Of a stretch of 64,000 nt of DNA, positions 33,185 through 44,636 are shown piece after piece. The DNA comes from Rugalucina vietnamica (taxonomy: Eukaryota; Mollusca; Bivalvia; Lucinida; Lucinidae). The notes under the pieces were generated by a model, which was not told the origin of the DNA, did no database searches, and was given only the letters and a program-made list of their open reading frames with translations. The translations under genes were made by a program, and so were the position numbers. The stretch's first letter is position 1. Every line of letters begins with the position of its first letter. The DNA lies in NCBI GenBank assembly GCA_964017185.1, contig OZ024875.1:64847043-64911042 (forward strand), in the 5' to 3' direction.

Positions 33185-33570
33185 GAGCAAGTGGCCTAGT
33201 GATAGAATACAGGGTTCCTGGTCCCGAGGTTATAAAACTTTTTTCATGCTCAACTCAGCTGAGCTTGAAATTTCAAATCCTCATTTATACAGAAACAGCC
33301 TAAATATGTTGCAATTGAAGGTTTAGAACTCCAAATTAAGCCTGTAATTTATCCTGCTATTAAATGTTAAAATGCCAACAGTTGTTGGCATTTTAACATT
33401 TATGAGCAGGATAAATGTTAGTCTCAGCTGAGCTGAGCAAGAAAAAAGCTTTATAACCTCAGGACCAGGTCGAGAGTTCCTTGGTTCAGTGCCTATTTCT
33501 GTCATAAAGGGTCTCATGTTTACATGACTGAAAATTGTTGACTGGGACATTAAGCCATTACCAAACCAAA
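33185..33570 (+). mobile_element. tRNA-derived SINE split by a palindromic MITE
   Basis: Box A-like GTGGCCTAGTGATAGAATAC at 33191 and the tail ACATGACTGAAAATTGTTGA with CTGGGACATTAAGCC (33519-33555) belong to one SINE. They are separated by the insertion 33217-33469. Confidence 0.6.
33217..33469. mobile_element. Palindromic MITE, TIR CCTGGTCCCGAGGTTATAAA
   Basis: Both ends mirror each other through CTTTTTTCATGCTCAACTCA and the centre GCCAACAGTTGTTGGC. A second, more diverged copy lies at 37266-37525. No coding capacity. Confidence 0.75.
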
Positions 33571-33735
33571 ATGAAACATCTTGCACTAATGATCACATGA
33601 AGTTCATGGGATTCCTTTTTGAAGCAAGTTCTTATCAGTTTATTAAAGGATAAAATAAACAACCTATAATCCAAACTCTGCATCCTACCCTAGTATCTAT
33701 ATTTACACCCCCAGGGGGTTGTGTGGGAACTACAT

Positions 33736-33965
33736 GAGCCGTGACACAAGAAAACCGGTCTTCAGGGTTTCCAACCAGGTCCCACACAAATCAGTCTCTA
33801 CAGTCATTGAAAAACGATAGAAGCTTTGGACTGAAGTAGAAGAGGAATTTTGTACAATCCATTTAGTGTAAACAAATGCGCTGATCAACTGTGCAGTCAC
33901 TGCACAGCTGATCTGCGTCTTTGTTTTCATATATGCTAAAATCCAGTTTTCTCATGACTTGGCTT
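33736..33965 (-). mobile_element. Family D MITE (full length)
   Basis: GAGCCGTGACACAAGAAAAC to TTTTCTCATGACTTGGCTT; centre GATCAACTGTGCAGTCACTG. Flanks ACAT/ATGT do not form a clean duplication. Confidence 0.82.
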
Positions 33966-34905
33966 ATGTAAGGCCTTCATTAGTGTATATATCTGATGCT
34001 GGCAATTAGAGAAAATCTTATATGAAATGTAAACATGGCCAAATTAGCTGAGATGTTTAGACAAACTTGGTTTATGAAGAAAAATCTAATATTGAATAAC
34101 TTCTTTCTTTATGTATCTAATGCCTATCTGGATGCCATGTAGCGAGGCTTGTTATGACAGTTGTTTAAAATTCCAAGGCTTATGTAAACTTACATGTGTG
34201 TTGAAAAGTGGTACTGAGAAGAGTTTATTTAGTTTGATATAAGATAAAATCCTGATAATTTCAGTGGAAACATAACCTCAGTTTTTGTGGTGATAATTAT
34301 TTTGCTACATGTATACTCTTGTGCTTTTAGTTGACCCAGACCTACTTTTCAAGGTGAAAGACAAAACCAAATTTAAACCAAAGGAACTCATGTTTGTGTT
34401 TGCCAGCATGCCTTTAGGGTCTGATTTTTGTGACCTTGACCTATTTCAGCTTCAAGGTCATATTGTAATGGTTACATTATCTTGTCACTGGACCATACAT
34501 AATGAAATCTAGAGCGACGTTGACTTCTCTTTTAAGGTCACATAAGGCAAAATCTAGGACTTTTGGCAATTTTTTTCGCCAAAAACGCTTAGTAACTGGA
34601 CCCTTGACCATCAACATTTTGGGGTAAAGGACAAGAAGTATAAAAAAATATGAACATAAATCTGTTTTGAAGTTTTTGCTTTCTAAATTCAAATAAGGCA
34701 TATCTGCAGACATCTTTCTTGTAACCTGGGATTTACAATTTATTGTGGTCCAAATGGTAATAGAAGCCCAAACAAAAGTTAAATTAAAATTTGCCAAGCA
34801 TTTCTTTTTGAAGTAGTAACTAATTGCCGCCCCAGAGGGAATCATGTAGTTGGTTTAAAAATACTGGTAACTGCAGCTGATTATTGCACTCCACTTACTC
34901 TGGTA
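33966..34905. other. Unassigned spacer
   Basis: No named feature. TGACCTTGACC and AAGGTCA blocks near 34430-34460 mirror AGGTCAAGGTCA blocks at 35850-35980 and may indicate one more dispersed repeat. Confidence 0.4.
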
Positions 34906-35376
34906 GGTGCGACACCACTCAAAATTTATCACTCCGCCGTACCCCCACGAAAATAGTGCATTTGAAAATTTTGCCTAGGTGAGTTTGACACTGTATTACG
35001 AGCACATTTATTTGTGTCTGTTTTATATTTAGTATGCACTGCAAAGTATCACTAGTGTACGACATTTGGGTGTACAAAACACGATCTTAAAAGAGACTAT
35101 TTCTCGTCGGAAGCTTCTGTCTGTAAACTACCCCCTCCTCAAATCTGCACCATTCTAGAGGGTAAAACCCAACCCTAGGGTGGTTGCAAAACGGAATACC
35201 GGAAAAACTCAACGGTCAACCCCCCTTTGAACTAGGCTCGTTGGGTAGATGTATGGCTGAGCTATAAGGCAAGGGGAGTCCTTTTGGTCATAAAATGTTT
35301 GGTAACAGCTGGGAGTGTCACAAAGTGCGACAATTTGCATTGTGGCCTATGGAGAATTTTTGACTGGTGTCACCCC
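34906..35376. repeat. Left 471-bp direct repeat
   Basis: Identical by eye to 36270-36740. It holds no long reading frame. Confidence 0.95.
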
Positions 35377-36269
35377 TTAGAAGCTGAATGTCAAAATTTT
35401 TACTTTTGGTATAGTCAGCCGTTGCTTAGTGGAATTCTCATCGGATCTGGCTCAAACTTTGATTATGACAAAAATTTCAAACTTTTATCAATTTTTGTAA
35501 AATTTTACAAAAATTTGAATTTTTGAAAAATTGAAAAAGTTAAAATCCATTAAAATTCGATTAAAAATGTGATTTTAGGCCAGATGTAGACTTAAAACTG
35601 GCCTAAGTCGTGTTATAATGTTGAATTACGCTGTTTGTCAGTGTTTTGTACAATTTTGGACGCGGATAGTCATCATTTTGATTAGTTTGGACTGTAAATT
35701 GGGTTATTCAGAGGGTCATTTCGGTCCCATTTTCTAGTGCTATTGCTGTCACTCAGCACTTAGAAGACATTGGGACATGAGCAACAACCGTGGTAAACCT
35801 TTGTACTTACCTTGGGCAAGGTCACGGTGAATGTCAAAGGTCAAGGTCACCCAGGGTCAAAGGTCAAGGCCACAAAAATTAACGAAAAGAGCATTTTTGC
35901 TCAATTTCTAGGTTGTAAATTTCTTCTTGTGTAGCTGTTTTGGGTCAAGGTCACAGTTCAGAGGTCAAAGGTCAAGGTCATTTGAAGGTCAAATATGGTA
36001 CATAAATATCTTAACATTAAATGTATAGCAGTTTAATGCTTAGGTTTGGTTGTTTTGAACGCTTGTTGGGCAATATGTCTGACCACCATATTTGCAATTA
36101 TTGTCAAAATAGCATGTTTTTGCATGGGGGGTACCTAGAATTGAAAGACCCCATGCATCCTCATTTTGTGTTCTTTCTCAAGAAAATACTTATCAAGCAT
36201 CTTATATTTTGGGGAAGAGTGTATCGCAAAGAAATTTTCTTGTTCGCGATAAAAACAAATTTTCCTCAA

Positions 36270-36740
36270 GGTGCGACACCACTCAAAATTTATCACTCCG
36301 CCGTACCCCCACGAAAATAGTGCATTTGAAAATTTTGCCTAGGTGAGTTTGACACTGTATTACGAGCACATTTATTTGTGTCTGTTTTATATTTAGTATG
36401 CACTGCAAAGTATCACTAGTGTACGACATTTGGGTGTACAAAACACGATCTTAAAAGAGACTATTTCTCGTCGGAAGCTTCTGTCTGTAAACTACCCCCT
36501 CCTCAAATCTGCACCATTCTAGAGGGTAAAACCCAACCCTAGGGTGGTTGCAAAACGGAATACCGGAAAAACTCAACGGTCAACCCCCCTTTGAACTAGG
36601 CTCGTTGGGTAGATGTATGGCTGAGCTATAAGGCAAGGGGAGTCCTTTTGGTCATAAAATGTTTGGTAACAGCTGGGAGTGTCACAAAGTGCGACAATTT
36701 GCATTGTGGCCTATGGAGAATTTTTGACTGGTGTCACCCC
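36270..36740. repeat. Right 471-bp direct repeat
   Basis: Second copy of 34906-35376, with AAATTTTCCTCAA immediately before it instead of a polypurine tract. Confidence 0.95.
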
Positions 36741-36744
36741 GGTA

Positions 36745-37265
36745 ATCATTTCCTTCCTTAATTGGACAAAAAACAATTAAGACAAGGCACCAAAAACTTG
36801 TCTGACAAAGATGTTTATGGCAGAGAGAGAATGATTTCACAGAAAGCAGACAGTCTGCTTTGGGGGTATTTTAGGGATACTTTTGTGGGTGTTTGGGTGG
36901 GGAGGTGTAGGTCTGGGGTGGAAGGAACACTGATTGGTTTACCTACACCTAAAACACAATCCCAGCACCTTTGTCCAAAACTTGATACTTGTGAACCGGC
37001 CCACTTTCAGAATGGGGAGCTAATTTAATAAGCTGAGAGCTGGGTTAATAACTATGGAAAAAATTGTTTTATTGGTAGAATCAGCTGGGTGTCTTTGTAA
37101 TATTACTGTCCCTCAACCCTAGGGGCTACTCATAAAAAAAGAAGCAATTGCTCTTTTAGCCTGTATTAGCAGCAGGGAATTGCCAAGGATTTCTTCCCCA
37201 GGACCCTATAGGCAAAAATCTAGAGTAGAGGTCCTGTCTTAAAGTAGCATGTCTTATATTGTCTC
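36745..37265. other. Unassigned spacer
   Basis: No supported feature. Confidence 0.4.
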
Positions 37266-37525
37266 GGGTTATAGAACATTTTTCATGCTCAACTCAGCTG
37301 AGCATGGTTTAAACTGCTGACAAAAATTAAAAAAAGAGAAATGGGTAGAAATTCCAGGCCTAAATTACCAGTCAGTAATTTACCCTGCTATTAATAATAG
37401 CTAATAACATTAATGTTAAAATGCTAGCAAGTGTTGGCATTTGAACATTATTGTCATTTTAACATTTATGAGCATGATAAACTTTTGTCTCAGCTGAGGT
37501 GAGCATGAAAAATCTTTATATAGCC
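37266..37525. mobile_element. Palindromic MITE, second copy of the 33217 family
   Basis: GGGTTATAGAACATTTTTCA with TGCTCAACTCAGCTGAG on the left faces CTCAGCTGAGGTGAGCATGA on the right. The centre is enlarged and imperfect. Confidence 0.65.
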
Positions 37526-37940
37526 TATGGCATGGTTGTATTTGATGACAAGGAGAATGAAGCAAGCATACCTGATCTAGATCCAATTTTTGAAGCAATC
37601 TGTTTTAAAGTTTGCTATTCTGTCTATCTTTTGAAATTGTTGCAGCTTGAAGACTCAACCTGCCTTCTCGTGCTTTTCAAGTGTACGAAAATTTATGCCT
37701 TTAAGGCAATATTTTTGAGACCATATGATGTTCTTATTATATGAAAAGAGCATGAACTTCTGCATATGTTTCAGATCATCTTCTGTAATTCCGGTAATAG
37801 ATTTTTTTTCCTCAAAACAAAGAAAACTACCATGTGCTTAGCTAATTCTCAATAAGCCCTATGCTTATAACATACATGTAGCTAATCTTAGGTGATAATA
37901 TATTTGCCAGAATCTTCAGATTGTCTTTGTTTCGTTGCAG

Positions 37941-37980
37941 GGGAGAAGCGATCAGAAGTTATAATGGCTTGCAGAAGAAA
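37941..37980 (+). CDS. Candidate 40-nt exon upstream of a likely terminal exon
   Basis: Strong acceptor TTTGTTTCGTTGCAG and donor GTAAAG bound a segment readable as GEAIRSYNGLQKK in one frame. Direct joining to 38699 gives a stop in every frame that is open here, so another exon must lie between or this is spurious. Confidence 0.2.
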
Positions 37981-38698
37981 GTAAAGGGGTAAAAGAAAAA
38001 CAGAAAAAGAAGGCTAAAACATATGGTATGGGAGGCCACGGTACATAGCATTTAAAGGTGGGGTAGGTACTAGTATTTGTTTTCAGTGTTATTATCTTAT
38101 CCTGCCAGGCAATATAAATTGTAATAGCAATAGACTGAGGTTTGTAGCTTGATCAGTGCTTGCAAAAGATTTCATCTCCACAAAAACACAGTCATACACT
38201 TGGTCTCTGTGAAACTCAGGCAACATCTCTTTGTTGCCATTTACATGTATATCACAAGTTTCTAGGATCTAAGAGTTTAATTAATGTTGTTGGTTATTAG
38301 AAACTGAAACAAGAGAGCATCAGATTACATTACATAGATTTACTTTATTAATTTTATAAAAGTATTAAATCAGGTTCAGTCAAATGAAAATCATAGTATT
38401 GAAATTTGGAATCTGTTGCTAGTTTGTGCTGTAACTTACAAACATGTTTCCACACTAATTAGCTTCTGAAAACTAACAAAATTATTTTCTGACCTTTATG
38501 AATTCCAGTAGACATACTATTATTATGCAGCCTCTAGTAAAATTATTCAGACAACGGGATGCTCATGCAGCTTTTGCGAAAAAACAACAAACAATTACAC
38601 ACTTGCCTAGCTTTATTACTTTATTAATAAGATTGCTCTTACAAGCTTATATATACTCAGATTTTCTAAATTTAGATGTATGCTTTTTCCTTCTCCAG

Positions 38699-38802
38699 GT
38701 GACATAATCAAGCCATATATACCAACCTATGAGCAGCACCACTGCATTGATTTAGATGAATATGACAAAGAATATCACAAAAGCAAGAAGAGGAGGAAAT
38801 GA
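38699..38802 (+). CDS. Probable 3'-terminal coding exon of an unidentified host gene
   Basis: A pyrimidine-rich acceptor (CTTTTTCCTTCTCCAG, ending 38698) precedes a frame whose first codon is split (phase 1). It reads DIIKPYIPTYEQHHCIDLDE and then YDKEYHKSKKRRK before TGA at 38800-38802. The acidic-aromatic stretch and the lysine/arginine-rich end look like real protein rather than random AT-rich translation; the basic end could act as a nuclear localisation signal. AATAAA occurs at 38900 and again at 39018, suitable for the 3' end. If a host gene crosses the window on this strand, its introns are filled with the repeats described here. I do not recognise the protein. Confidence 0.4.
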
Positions 38803-39030
38803 ACTGCAGCATCTTCAAGAGGAGAGATTGGTACATGATTGGTACAGACTGACAGTACAACACATGTGAATGAAGTGATAGGATATATTGAAGAAAAATA
38901 ATAAAATCTTACATGTGAGTTCCATTTACCTAAAGAGGCTTTCTTTGGGTTTTCAACACAAATGAACTGCACAACAACCACGAAGATGGTCAGAGGCTTG
39001 ATATTTTTATTTTAGAAAATAAAGGGATTC
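38803..39030 (+). terminator. Putative 3' UTR with poly-A signals
   Basis: AATAAA at 38900-38905 and 39018-39023 lie 98 and 216 bp after the stop of the candidate exon, as expected for a short 3' UTR. No transcript evidence is available. Confidence 0.3.
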
Positions 39031-40571
39031 TACTACAACTGTGGCACAGTAAAGGCAGCCGTCATCTGTAAGTTTTGTGCATATGCTCATGGCTCATAAA
39101 ATATTATTAAAGATTTTGATGGCAAGTTAAGTATTGAATAGAAAATATTAAGAATTTCACAATAATTGAGAAGTTTGGATCTATTGATGTTATTGTTTTC
39201 TTCTAACTAGCACAAATAAACAGCCAGCTCGCTTAGCTAAATTGTATAGTCATTGAATAATGTAAGTGTAGTACACATATTTACTAACCACTTGTGTGCA
39301 AAAACATTTTGAATTCTAAGCACAACTATATGGTATTGGCTGTAACTAACTTACAGCCGAGTAACTCTGACATCGAAGCCTGTAGTATTTGGTTTCCAGC
39401 CTCCCAGTCTCATTCAAGTATTGGCCACACAGCCGATAGCTGCATCCAAAAGCTATAAACTGTTTTCTCTAGGAAAATATTGGAAAATACTGCAAAATGT
39501 TATTCTAGTTGATGGATTCTTACAATTGTGTATGTTCTAGATGGGTTTAGTATTGCCATCGATTTTAGCAGAAAATTGGATAAAATAAACAATTTGCTTC
39601 TTTTATAGGATTACAAGAAGGTAAATGATTATTTTAATGGGATTTTTATAGTGTCTTCATGATTATTGTGGATGGGTTCAGTAGGTTTAATGGTCTCAGT
39701 TGACATGATATGGTGTCTGTAATGTGGCTTTGATAGAATGGGACAGGGTTGGAGTACTTTGATAGTTGAAAGCAGTTTCTGACAGCAAAATTAGTGCTTT
39801 TTAATGCCATGCACAAAAATTGCAAGCTCTGGTTAGGAAGCAACAGTCGTTTGCACTTGATTTAAGGTATACACTGATTTCTTTTGGAAATAAAATATAA
39901 TTGTTAGATCCTTTGGAAGCAGTAAAAACATTCAAAGAGAGATGGGCCATATTGTACAATTTCAGGTAATGAACCTTCATCAGTGACCCTTTACAAAACT
40001 GGCAGCGAGAGCCAGACATTCATGATTGCGGCAATTTCATGTACGACATGTATGAAAGTCTAAACGGTATTCCTATTAAATATAGAAATTGAAGAAAGAA
40101 TAAAAAGAATCTGAAAGACTGGTCAAAAGTGATATTAATGTAAGAATTACATACTTGTTATATACATGTTAAGGGTCTGACGAAAATACATTGGTTGCAT
40201 GTACCAAACTGTCTGTGTTTTCTTTATTTGCTTATATATATACATGTACTTCCAAAAACCATTGACAAATGCATGAGAAAAAATCACCACTATTAAAAAT
40301 TGAGTTATTACTGTTGCAGGACCTGATTTTTCTTCTGTATAAAATCATAAATGTCATCATATGCACTGTTGGGGGTGCACTATAAAATACAAAAAGATAA
40401 GGGGATACACAATAAAGTTCTTCCTTTCCAATTAAACATGCATAAAGCATCATGGGTGATCATTATTCAGCTATTTTGATGATTTGAATTAAATAGTTTT
40501 ACACAGGTTATCTTAAACATTGGGGCATTAAATTGAATTTAACCCTTGAGACCATTTATATTGATTTAAAT
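39031..40571. other. Unassigned spacer
   Basis: AT-rich, apparently single-copy within the window, with no recognisable repeat or gene. Confidence 0.4.
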
Positions 40572-40807
40572 GAGCTGCCTCATGAGAAAACCAGATTTTT
40601 GCCTAGACGAAAACAAAGGTGCAGATCAGCTGTGCAGTAACTGACAGCTGATCAGCGCCTTTGTTTTCGCTACTGGGATAGTACAATTCCTCCTTTACTT
40701 ATATCCAAAATTTCAAGATTCTAGCTCTTTTCTGTGACTGTACAACAGACCAGTTTGTGTCAGACCTGGTGAAAACCCTAAAGACTGGTTTTTTCGCATT
40801 GCGGCCC
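40572..40807 (+). mobile_element. Family D MITE (full length)
   Basis: GAGCTGCCTCATGAGAAAAC to TTTTTTCGCATTGCGGCCC. The central palindrome has a small deletion (GTAACTGACAGCTGATC). Confidence 0.82.
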
Positions 40808-41725
40808 ATTTACGGTGATTTAAATAGAACTTGCTCTGAATTTGTGTGAATTTGATACCTTGAGAAAATAAGGTAATAGTCCACTATGGTGTCCATGGGA
40901 TAATTTAGCAGGTGATTTAGATTTTTATCTGGGCATGTTGGTTAATTTAATGCAGGTGATTTAGCTTTGATACCAACATTGATTTATTTCAGTTTAATTT
41001 ATCCCAGTTGATTGTGTATGGGCAACCAATAATTATTTTTGCTTGACCTAAGCTACCCAGTGGCCTAACCCTGAACAGTGCCCATCAAAGGGGAGGAGCA
41101 AAGGTCAGGGGAAAAATGTGACACCCTTCCTTTGGGCTGTCATTGTAATTTTCTTTAGTTTTCATCACTGGCTAGGCCTTTTTATGTGCTTTTATGTCCT
41201 CATGCATGGTGCAGTACAATGGTCTTGTATAATGAGCACAAGCTTTTCTTATAAACTTAAAGAAAATTGTCCATAACTAAATATAATAAAACAAACACAT
41301 TTTAGCTTTAAATTATAAGCTATTTGCGAACTCCCCAGTATATTGCATATTGTGCAAACTAGTGTAATTTTAAGGTTGGCCTAATTTTAAGTAGCTCAGT
41401 TCTCATCATCAAACATTGTTATTTTTTTGGGCCAACTTTGTCAGAATAATGTGCCCTAGATTCTGTGCAGCAAGTAAATTCTATTATCCAGTGGAACAAT
41501 TTCTAGGACTGTGTCATTGATAGATTGTTCCAGAAATTAGTTTCCCTGAAATGTATTTTCCATGGAGACAATTTGCCACAGCTTTGCACAAATTGAGGCC
41601 CCATGATGGATTGGTTTTTTATAGCCCCGAATATTTATCTCTGCTTTAAAACTCATAAATACAGTTTTGTATTGTTTGGTATAAAAAATAAGCTGTTGGA
41701 CACATGTAACCACACTTTTGTTGGG
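40808..41725. other. Unassigned spacer
   Basis: No supported feature. Confidence 0.4.
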
Positions 41726-41885
41726 GAGCCTTTCTGATATAGGGGTTGAAGTCACTTGCCATACAAACTAGGTGTCATGAGCTCAAGCTCAGGTATCTCA
41801 AGTCTTTTAAACAAGACTTTAGACCTCAACTACAATCTTCATATGACCATAGCTGTTTGTGGGGTGTAAAATCTGCACTCAGTAA
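41726..41885 (+). mobile_element. Degraded tRNA-derived SINE
   Basis: GAAGTCACTTGCCATACAAA and ATATGACCATAGCTGTTTGT align with the 9667 SINE (AAGTCACTTGCCATGTAATC, TTATGACTATAGCTGTTGGT). Box B is lost. Confidence 0.55.
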
Positions 41886-42523
41886 CAAGGAGAAGGACTA
41901 CAATATTGTTGGAAAGAAAATTTTAAGCTGTTTTTGCAACTGACTAAAAGCTTGAAATGACAATTTGTTACCATTAGGGCTGATAATTTGTTACCTATTT
42001 AGATAGATAGTTTTCTAATTGGCCATAAAAATTCCTCAGGCCCCCATTTGCCTCATTTCTAAATGATCAAATATCCCATAATATACCTTAATGTTACTTT
42101 GTCAGAATCTTATGCCAATCAAGAATCTTCATGATAAGTTAATAGGTGGATTTATGGTTTAAGATTCTTTTTGGCAATGCTTGCAGACAAAGCATATAAA
42201 CAAGAATTTTATAGATAAACATAATCTCTTGACATGATGTGTCCTGACTCAGAAGATAATTGAAATCAGTTCTTGCATCAAAAAGCTTTTAAACCTATTT
42301 ACAGCTTTGTTACAATGCAGTTGCTTCTATATGGTAAAGCAATGCAGTTGCAGTTTATTGTGGTACAGTAATATTATAACTGCAACTGCAATCATAGCAA
42401 GGTATAACTGCAACTGCGATCAATACAATGATTAGTTTTTCATTTGTCAATGTTCTGCATATTGAATTGCATGGGTTTGGCTCAACATCTTAGAAAGCTT
42501 TTATTGTTTGATTGTTAATGCAG

Positions 42524-42714
42524 ATATATCTTTTCTGTGGAATTTTCTCTACAAAATTCCAGAATTTATTGAAAGTTCAATGCGATATGTTATCCAGAAG
42601 ACAAAAGTTCTCAGTTTGGTTCCAAATTATGATATGATGTCTGATAGTTCGAGAATCTCTTATCTAAGCAAAGTTAAAATGCTGGAAAATTATCAAACTG
42701 GGAAAAGAACTTGA
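42524..42714 (+). CDS. Weak candidate terminal exon, unidentified
   Basis: After acceptor TGATTGTTAATGCAG a frame of about 63 codons reads ISFLWNFLYKIPEFIESSMR, then residues ending in LENYQTGKRT and a TGA. AATAAA follows at about 42849. Composition is protein-like but the length is within what AT-rich sequence gives by chance. Confidence 0.15.
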
Positions 42715-43114
42715 TCTCTTATCCACCCTCCCTGAATTTCACTTTTTTGTTACTGGCAATGTTCTGAAAAATTGGAATATTCTTAATTATAGGAAAAATG
42801 GAAATTATTCTTGGAAAAAAGTTCCATTTTTTTGCATGAGAAAGATAATAAATTTCTTGGCATTGTTGGGTACAGCTTGGTCTTTCTTATTAATATCTGT
42901 CTGACTGACTAAATACCAAATATGATAGAATATTAAACAAAATTTGGCCATCATGCATGGTCATATCATTATATACATGCTGCTGATTAAATTAATGATG
43001 CCTTTGAGATTCAGGAGCTGATAGCAAAATTTTTCATAATCAGGCTTATTTGTCTTGCCTAATTAAAACCAAGTCATGAAGTTGCATAAATTCTGGTATT
43101 TAAGCTGTTTAATG
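42715..43114. other. Unassigned spacer
   Basis: No supported feature. Confidence 0.4.
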
Positions 43115-43325
43115 GTTAAATCTGTCTTTGGGGTTTCCAACTAGGTTCAGCTCAAAACAGGAAAACACAGTCTGTACAACCTTAGAAGATGACTAGAAAC
43201 TTGAATTGGTGTTCTAGCACAGGTCAGTGGTGAAAGCAAAGTGCTGATCAGCTAGCTGCTAAACAGGTTTATGCCATAGCTGATCTGTGCCTTTGTTTTT
43301 GCATGTCTTCTTATAATGTGTCCCA
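43115..43325 (-). mobile_element. Family D MITE, heavily degraded
   Basis: GGGTTTCCAACTAGGTTCAG, CTGATCAGC and CTGATCTGTGCCTTTGTTTT remain. The palindrome centre is replaced by TAGCTGCTAAACAGG. Confidence 0.6.
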
Positions 43326-43503
43326 TGGAATGAAAATGCAGTAAATTATTGAAATGCCTGGAAATGCATTTTCCAGTGCAGTTGGTTTATGGCTCCATCA
43401 ATTTCCTGTTTTGTTGCATTTTCTGTTACACAAACAGCAAGCATGCAACAGTAGTCATATATCATGCGTAAAATAGTTCAGAATGAAAGTTACTTGCAGG
43501 TTA

Positions 43504-43743
43504 CATCAGGAAAACATGTCCATGAAAAGAATACCCCCTTGAACCCTGATTTTATATAGTACAACTGGGGTGTAAAGGGGTGAACAATTTTTCTTATTTT
43601 CAATCCAAAACATAGATTGTTGGTACTTGGTGAGGCGGTTCAGTGTTTTGATCAAAAATATTAAAAATATCAAATTTTTCCAATGAATTTTTTTTTCCTA
43701 AAAATTAATTATCTGTATATTGCATGGGCAAATTTCTGTAATA
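43504..43743 (+). mobile_element. Family A MITE with deleted centre
   Basis: CATCAGGAAAACATGTCCAT to TGCATGGGCAAATTTCTG. Only GGTGAGGCGGTTC survives of the palindrome. Confidence 0.75.
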
Positions 43744-44636
43744 GATGGCTGGAAGGGTCTACTTCAATACAAACCAGTCAAGCCACAGCCTATGAGCTAT
43801 GGTCTTTGAGATTTTGTGGGGCATTTGTAAAAAATTATTTTAATATTTGTGCCACATTTTGCAGTAACATTGATAATTCAGTATCACCCTATATATCCAT
43901 GATGCAGTCAAATTTCTTGCAGCCTCATTGATGCATCATTTCACGATGTGACAAAATTGTGACAAAATGGAGTGGGCTGTCAGATTGGAAGCTTGTTTGA
44001 TTTGGCTGCAACCTTTTGGAAATACCTACAGCGAGGCAATGAACTCTTTGCTGTAGGTTGAAGCCCTATCAGGCTTTCAATCTCCATCCTGCATTTTGTC
44101 ATGGGTCATAGAATGTTGTATCAATCTGCGCTGTAAGAATCACGGGTATACAGGTTGAATATCAAAAATGTATTTTAGACAAAACCAAATTTCATTAGCA
44201 AATGAATATTTGCTTGTATGGCAGACTGCTTGTAATGCCGCCAGGCATAAAAGATGTATTGGCTTTATAAATTGCATGTCAGACATATAAACAAGAAAGA
44301 AAAATGCTTTTGTTTCAAGCTCTCTCTCGAGGGACGAATAAACCAAAATAATGCTTTTAAATGGAATCGATCAGGCATCCCTCACAATTATTTAAGTGCA
44401 GTTAGTTGGCTCTGCAGTCATTGTAACATGTAAATAACAAATGAAGAAAAGTCATTTACATGACCTTGTGATTGACTATGGGTCCGATGTCACACTGTGA
44501 TAGAGGGTCAGGCACCTGTGTGAGAGGTGGTGTTCTAAACCTCCGACCACTCTGCTTTTTGTCCATACATGACTTTATTTGTTTGGCTCATGTACCCTAG
44601 GGTCATGGGTTTTTATGTTTGACTTGAAGAGTTTTT
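43744..44636. other. Unassigned spacer
   Basis: A short imperfect hairpin CTACAGCGAGGCAATGAACT/CTTTGCTGTAG lies at 44026-44056. Nothing else seen. Confidence 0.4.

Larger units (their letters stand above)
34906..36740. mobile_element. LTR-like element with 471-bp terminal direct repeats
   Basis: The 471-bp segments 34906-35376 and 36270-36740 appear identical base for base, in direct orientation, 1364 bp apart. GGTA precedes the left repeat (34902-34905) and follows the right one (36741-36744), a 4-bp target duplication of the size used by Gypsy-type integrases. The repeat begins GGTGCGACACC and ends GGTGTCACCCC, an imperfect inverted pair but not the canonical TG...CA. The 893-bp interior has no gag, pol or tyrosine recombinase frame, no obvious tRNA primer site and no polypurine tract. 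It could be a TRIM-like non-autonomous element, a Penelope- or DIRS-type derivative, or an assembly or segmental duplication. Confidence 0.6.

Noticed and set aside
35840-35990. AGGTCAAGGTCA words as nuclear-receptor response elements
   Set aside because: They recur as part of a dispersed repeat (compare 34430-34460) and lie in no promoter I can identify.
34906-36740. Full LTR retrotransposon or endogenous retrovirus
   Set aside because: No gag, protease, reverse transcriptase or integrase frame in the 893-bp interior.
42310-42430. AACTGCAACTGC repeats as a tandem element
   Set aside because: Only a few scattered words, no consistent period.
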